Positions 63,165-64,000 of a stretch of DNA of 64,000 bases are shown here, piece by piece. The DNA is from JAQVEM01 sp964601205. Its GTDB lineage: Bacteria; Actinomycetota; Humimicrobiia; Humimicrobiales; Humimicrobiaceae. Position numbers and translations under genes: made by a program. Numbering within the stretch: the stretch's first letter is position 1; each line of letters starts with the position of its first letter. A model generated the notes under the pieces. The model was not told where the DNA came from. It ran no database searches and saw only the letters and a program-made list of their open reading frames with translations. The stretch lies in NCBI GenBank assembly GCA_964601205.1, contig CAZRML010000010.1, forward strand, positions 1 to 64,000. The letters run 5' to 3'.

Positions 63165-63638
63165 CTAACCTGCTAAAATAAAATTAATAAAAATTTTAAA
63201 TGTTACATAAAGACAGAACACTATTTCTATCGAAATCATTATATAGCTCAAAACAATTTCAAGACCCTGATTCTTTTCTTTTAAATATAACAACGGCTTA
63301 CTTATGAATTTTTTTATTTTCGGTAAAAATTGTATCATAGAATAGAGAGTATAACCAATAAGTATTGAACTCCCAACTGTAACTATCATCTCATCAAAAA
63401 AACAATTACTGTATAGGAAATAACCTATTTCTATCATGTTCAAAATCACTATTACCGAAAAGGACAGAACTACGGAGATAGCACTCGGCGTCCTATCACC
63501 CTGACCATCCGACATATAATCTTCCAGTTTTTGAATTTCTCTATGGACAATATAATTATTACTGGTTCTAATCATAAACCTCAAACTTGAAATATATAAC
63601 CCCAGTAATATTATAGATAAAATTAGTAATAAAAACAT
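63165..63638 (-). CDS. Hypothetical four-helix membrane protein
   Basis: A 157-residue protein with four hydrophobic segments (residues about 2-22, 53-75, 83-104 and 127-152) and a charged loop after the first (RTSNNYIVHREIQKLEDYMS). No recognised motif. The gene sits just upstream of the lipoprotein gene on the same strand, and the two may form an envelope pair. The 127 bases before it, to the FmdB-like gene, hold nothing identifiable. Confidence 0.6.
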   Translation of the reverse strand: MFLLLILSIILLGLYISSLRFMIRTSNNYIVHREIQKLEDYMSDGQGDRTPSAISVVLSFSVIVILNMIEIGYFLYSNCFFDEMIVTVGSSILIGYTLYSMIQFLPKIKKFISKPLLYLKEKNQGLEIVLSYIMISIEIVFCLYVTFKIFINFILAG

Positions 63639-63765
63639 TAATTATTAAATAAAAAATAAATTATGAATATCTGATTTATTATTATAATCCTTTATGGCCC
63701 GCGATACCTTATGCTTTAAGGCTCCGGGTAGAGTCTACTGTGCTGTGATATCCAGCAAGTAATAT

Positions 63766-64000
63766 TTATGACCTGGCGGTTTTATCCAAAACGGCACTGG
63801 ATTCTTTGCCCGGTTTTTCCCTGTCTGATTTTTTATTATCAATTTTCTTACTATCCGGAGCCTTTTCCTCAGATTTATTGGGATTACTTTCAAACTTCTT
63901 TAATCCTTTTCCTTCCGGCAAATTACTGCCCGACTTGACCGAATTTGACCTGTAATCCGTTTTATAAAATCCAGAGCCCTTAAAAATTATTCCGGCAGGC
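63766..64000 (-). CDS. FmdB family zinc-ribbon protein, C-terminal part
   Basis: The frame enters from the right edge of the window and ends in TAA. It begins PAGIIFKGSGFYKTDYRSNS, the end of the FmdB zinc-ribbon core (the family normally reads GSGFYxTDY). The N-terminal cysteines lie beyond the edge. A hydrophilic tail of about 58 residues rich in Lys, Ser and Glu follows, longer than in most family members. FmdB proteins are small putative regulators of unknown function, common in anaerobes and actinobacteria. Confidence 0.85.
   Translation of the reverse strand, partial: PAGIIFKGSGFYKTDYRSNSVKSGSNLPEGKGLKKFESNPNKSEEKAPDSKKIDNKKSDREKPGKESSAVLDKTARS

Overview
The window is AT-rich, compact bacterial DNA. 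Gene content points to a Gram-positive-type (monoderm) lineage. SepF, DivIVA and YggT follow ftsZ, an AmaP/Asp23-type membrane protein is present, and MurE carries the DNPR motif of meso-diaminopimelate-adding enzymes. A pair of helicase-nuclease genes has the AdnAB layout best known from Actinobacteria. ThiN, citramalate synthase and FmdE/FmdB-like genes fit an anaerobic, possibly deep-branching and uncultured relative of Actinobacteria or Firmicutes. The taxonomic placement is inference. Several genes start with TTG or GTG, and many neighbours overlap by a few bases, including at convergent ends.

Layout. Bases 1-2412 are an accessory edge: the tail of a DUF4190-type membrane protein, a PIN/ribbon-helix-helix toxin-antitoxin pair with a palindromic operator, the remnant of a GH3 beta-glucosidase, and a GNAT acetyltransferase. 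Bases 2422-6393 hold three unrelated types of candidate thiamine-phosphate synthase side by side (YjbQ, ThiE, and a ThiN domain fused to a HypE-like PurM-superfamily domain), followed by an FmdE protein with its own promoter. Bases 6357-16785 (minus strand) are a branched-chain amino acid and serine block: ilvB-ilvN-class V aminotransferase-serA-leuA-leuC-leuD-cimA. It supplies acetolactate synthase, both the leucine and the citramalate/isoleucine entry enzymes, and isopropylmalate isomerase. leuB, ilvC and ilvD are not in the window, and ilvE lies separately at 20964.

Bases 17444-21884 carry a secreted trypsin-like lipoprotein with its own promoter and terminator, an unusual NifU-like/MnmA fusion, and an apparently unannotated structured RNA of about 175 nt with a near-consensus promoter and an intrinsic terminator. 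Bases 21996-29449 (minus strand) hold the AdnAB-like recombination nuclease pair behind a 50-residue ORF, a tRNA-Gly(CCC) and amaP. Bases 29712-36401 hold a lipid kinase, an amino-acid-type binding lipoprotein, DegV, 5-formyl-THF cyclo-ligase, a glycosyltransferase, a membrane protein and an HD-GYP phosphodiesterase. Bases 36504-38465 hold a small module of a CpaE/MinD-like ATPase, a tandem helix-turn-helix protein and tiny membrane peptides.

Bases 38702-60776 are a nearly complete division and cell wall (dcw) cluster on the minus strand: mraZ-rsmH-ftsL-ftsI-murE-murF-mraY-murD-ftsW-murG-murC-murB-ddl-ftsQ-ftsA-ftsZ-pgeF-sepF-proC-yggT-divIVA-DUF167. It is headed by a promoter and two direct repeats that look like an MraZ operator. 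Upstream lie xseA-xseB, a lipoprotein, a membrane protein and the 3' end of an FmdB-type zinc-ribbon gene.

The most unusual items are the triple TMP-synthase locus with its PurM-ThiN fusion, the NifU-MnmA fusion lacking two of the three usual scaffold cysteines, and the independent structured RNA. No CRISPR array, insertion sequence, prophage or rRNA operon was seen.
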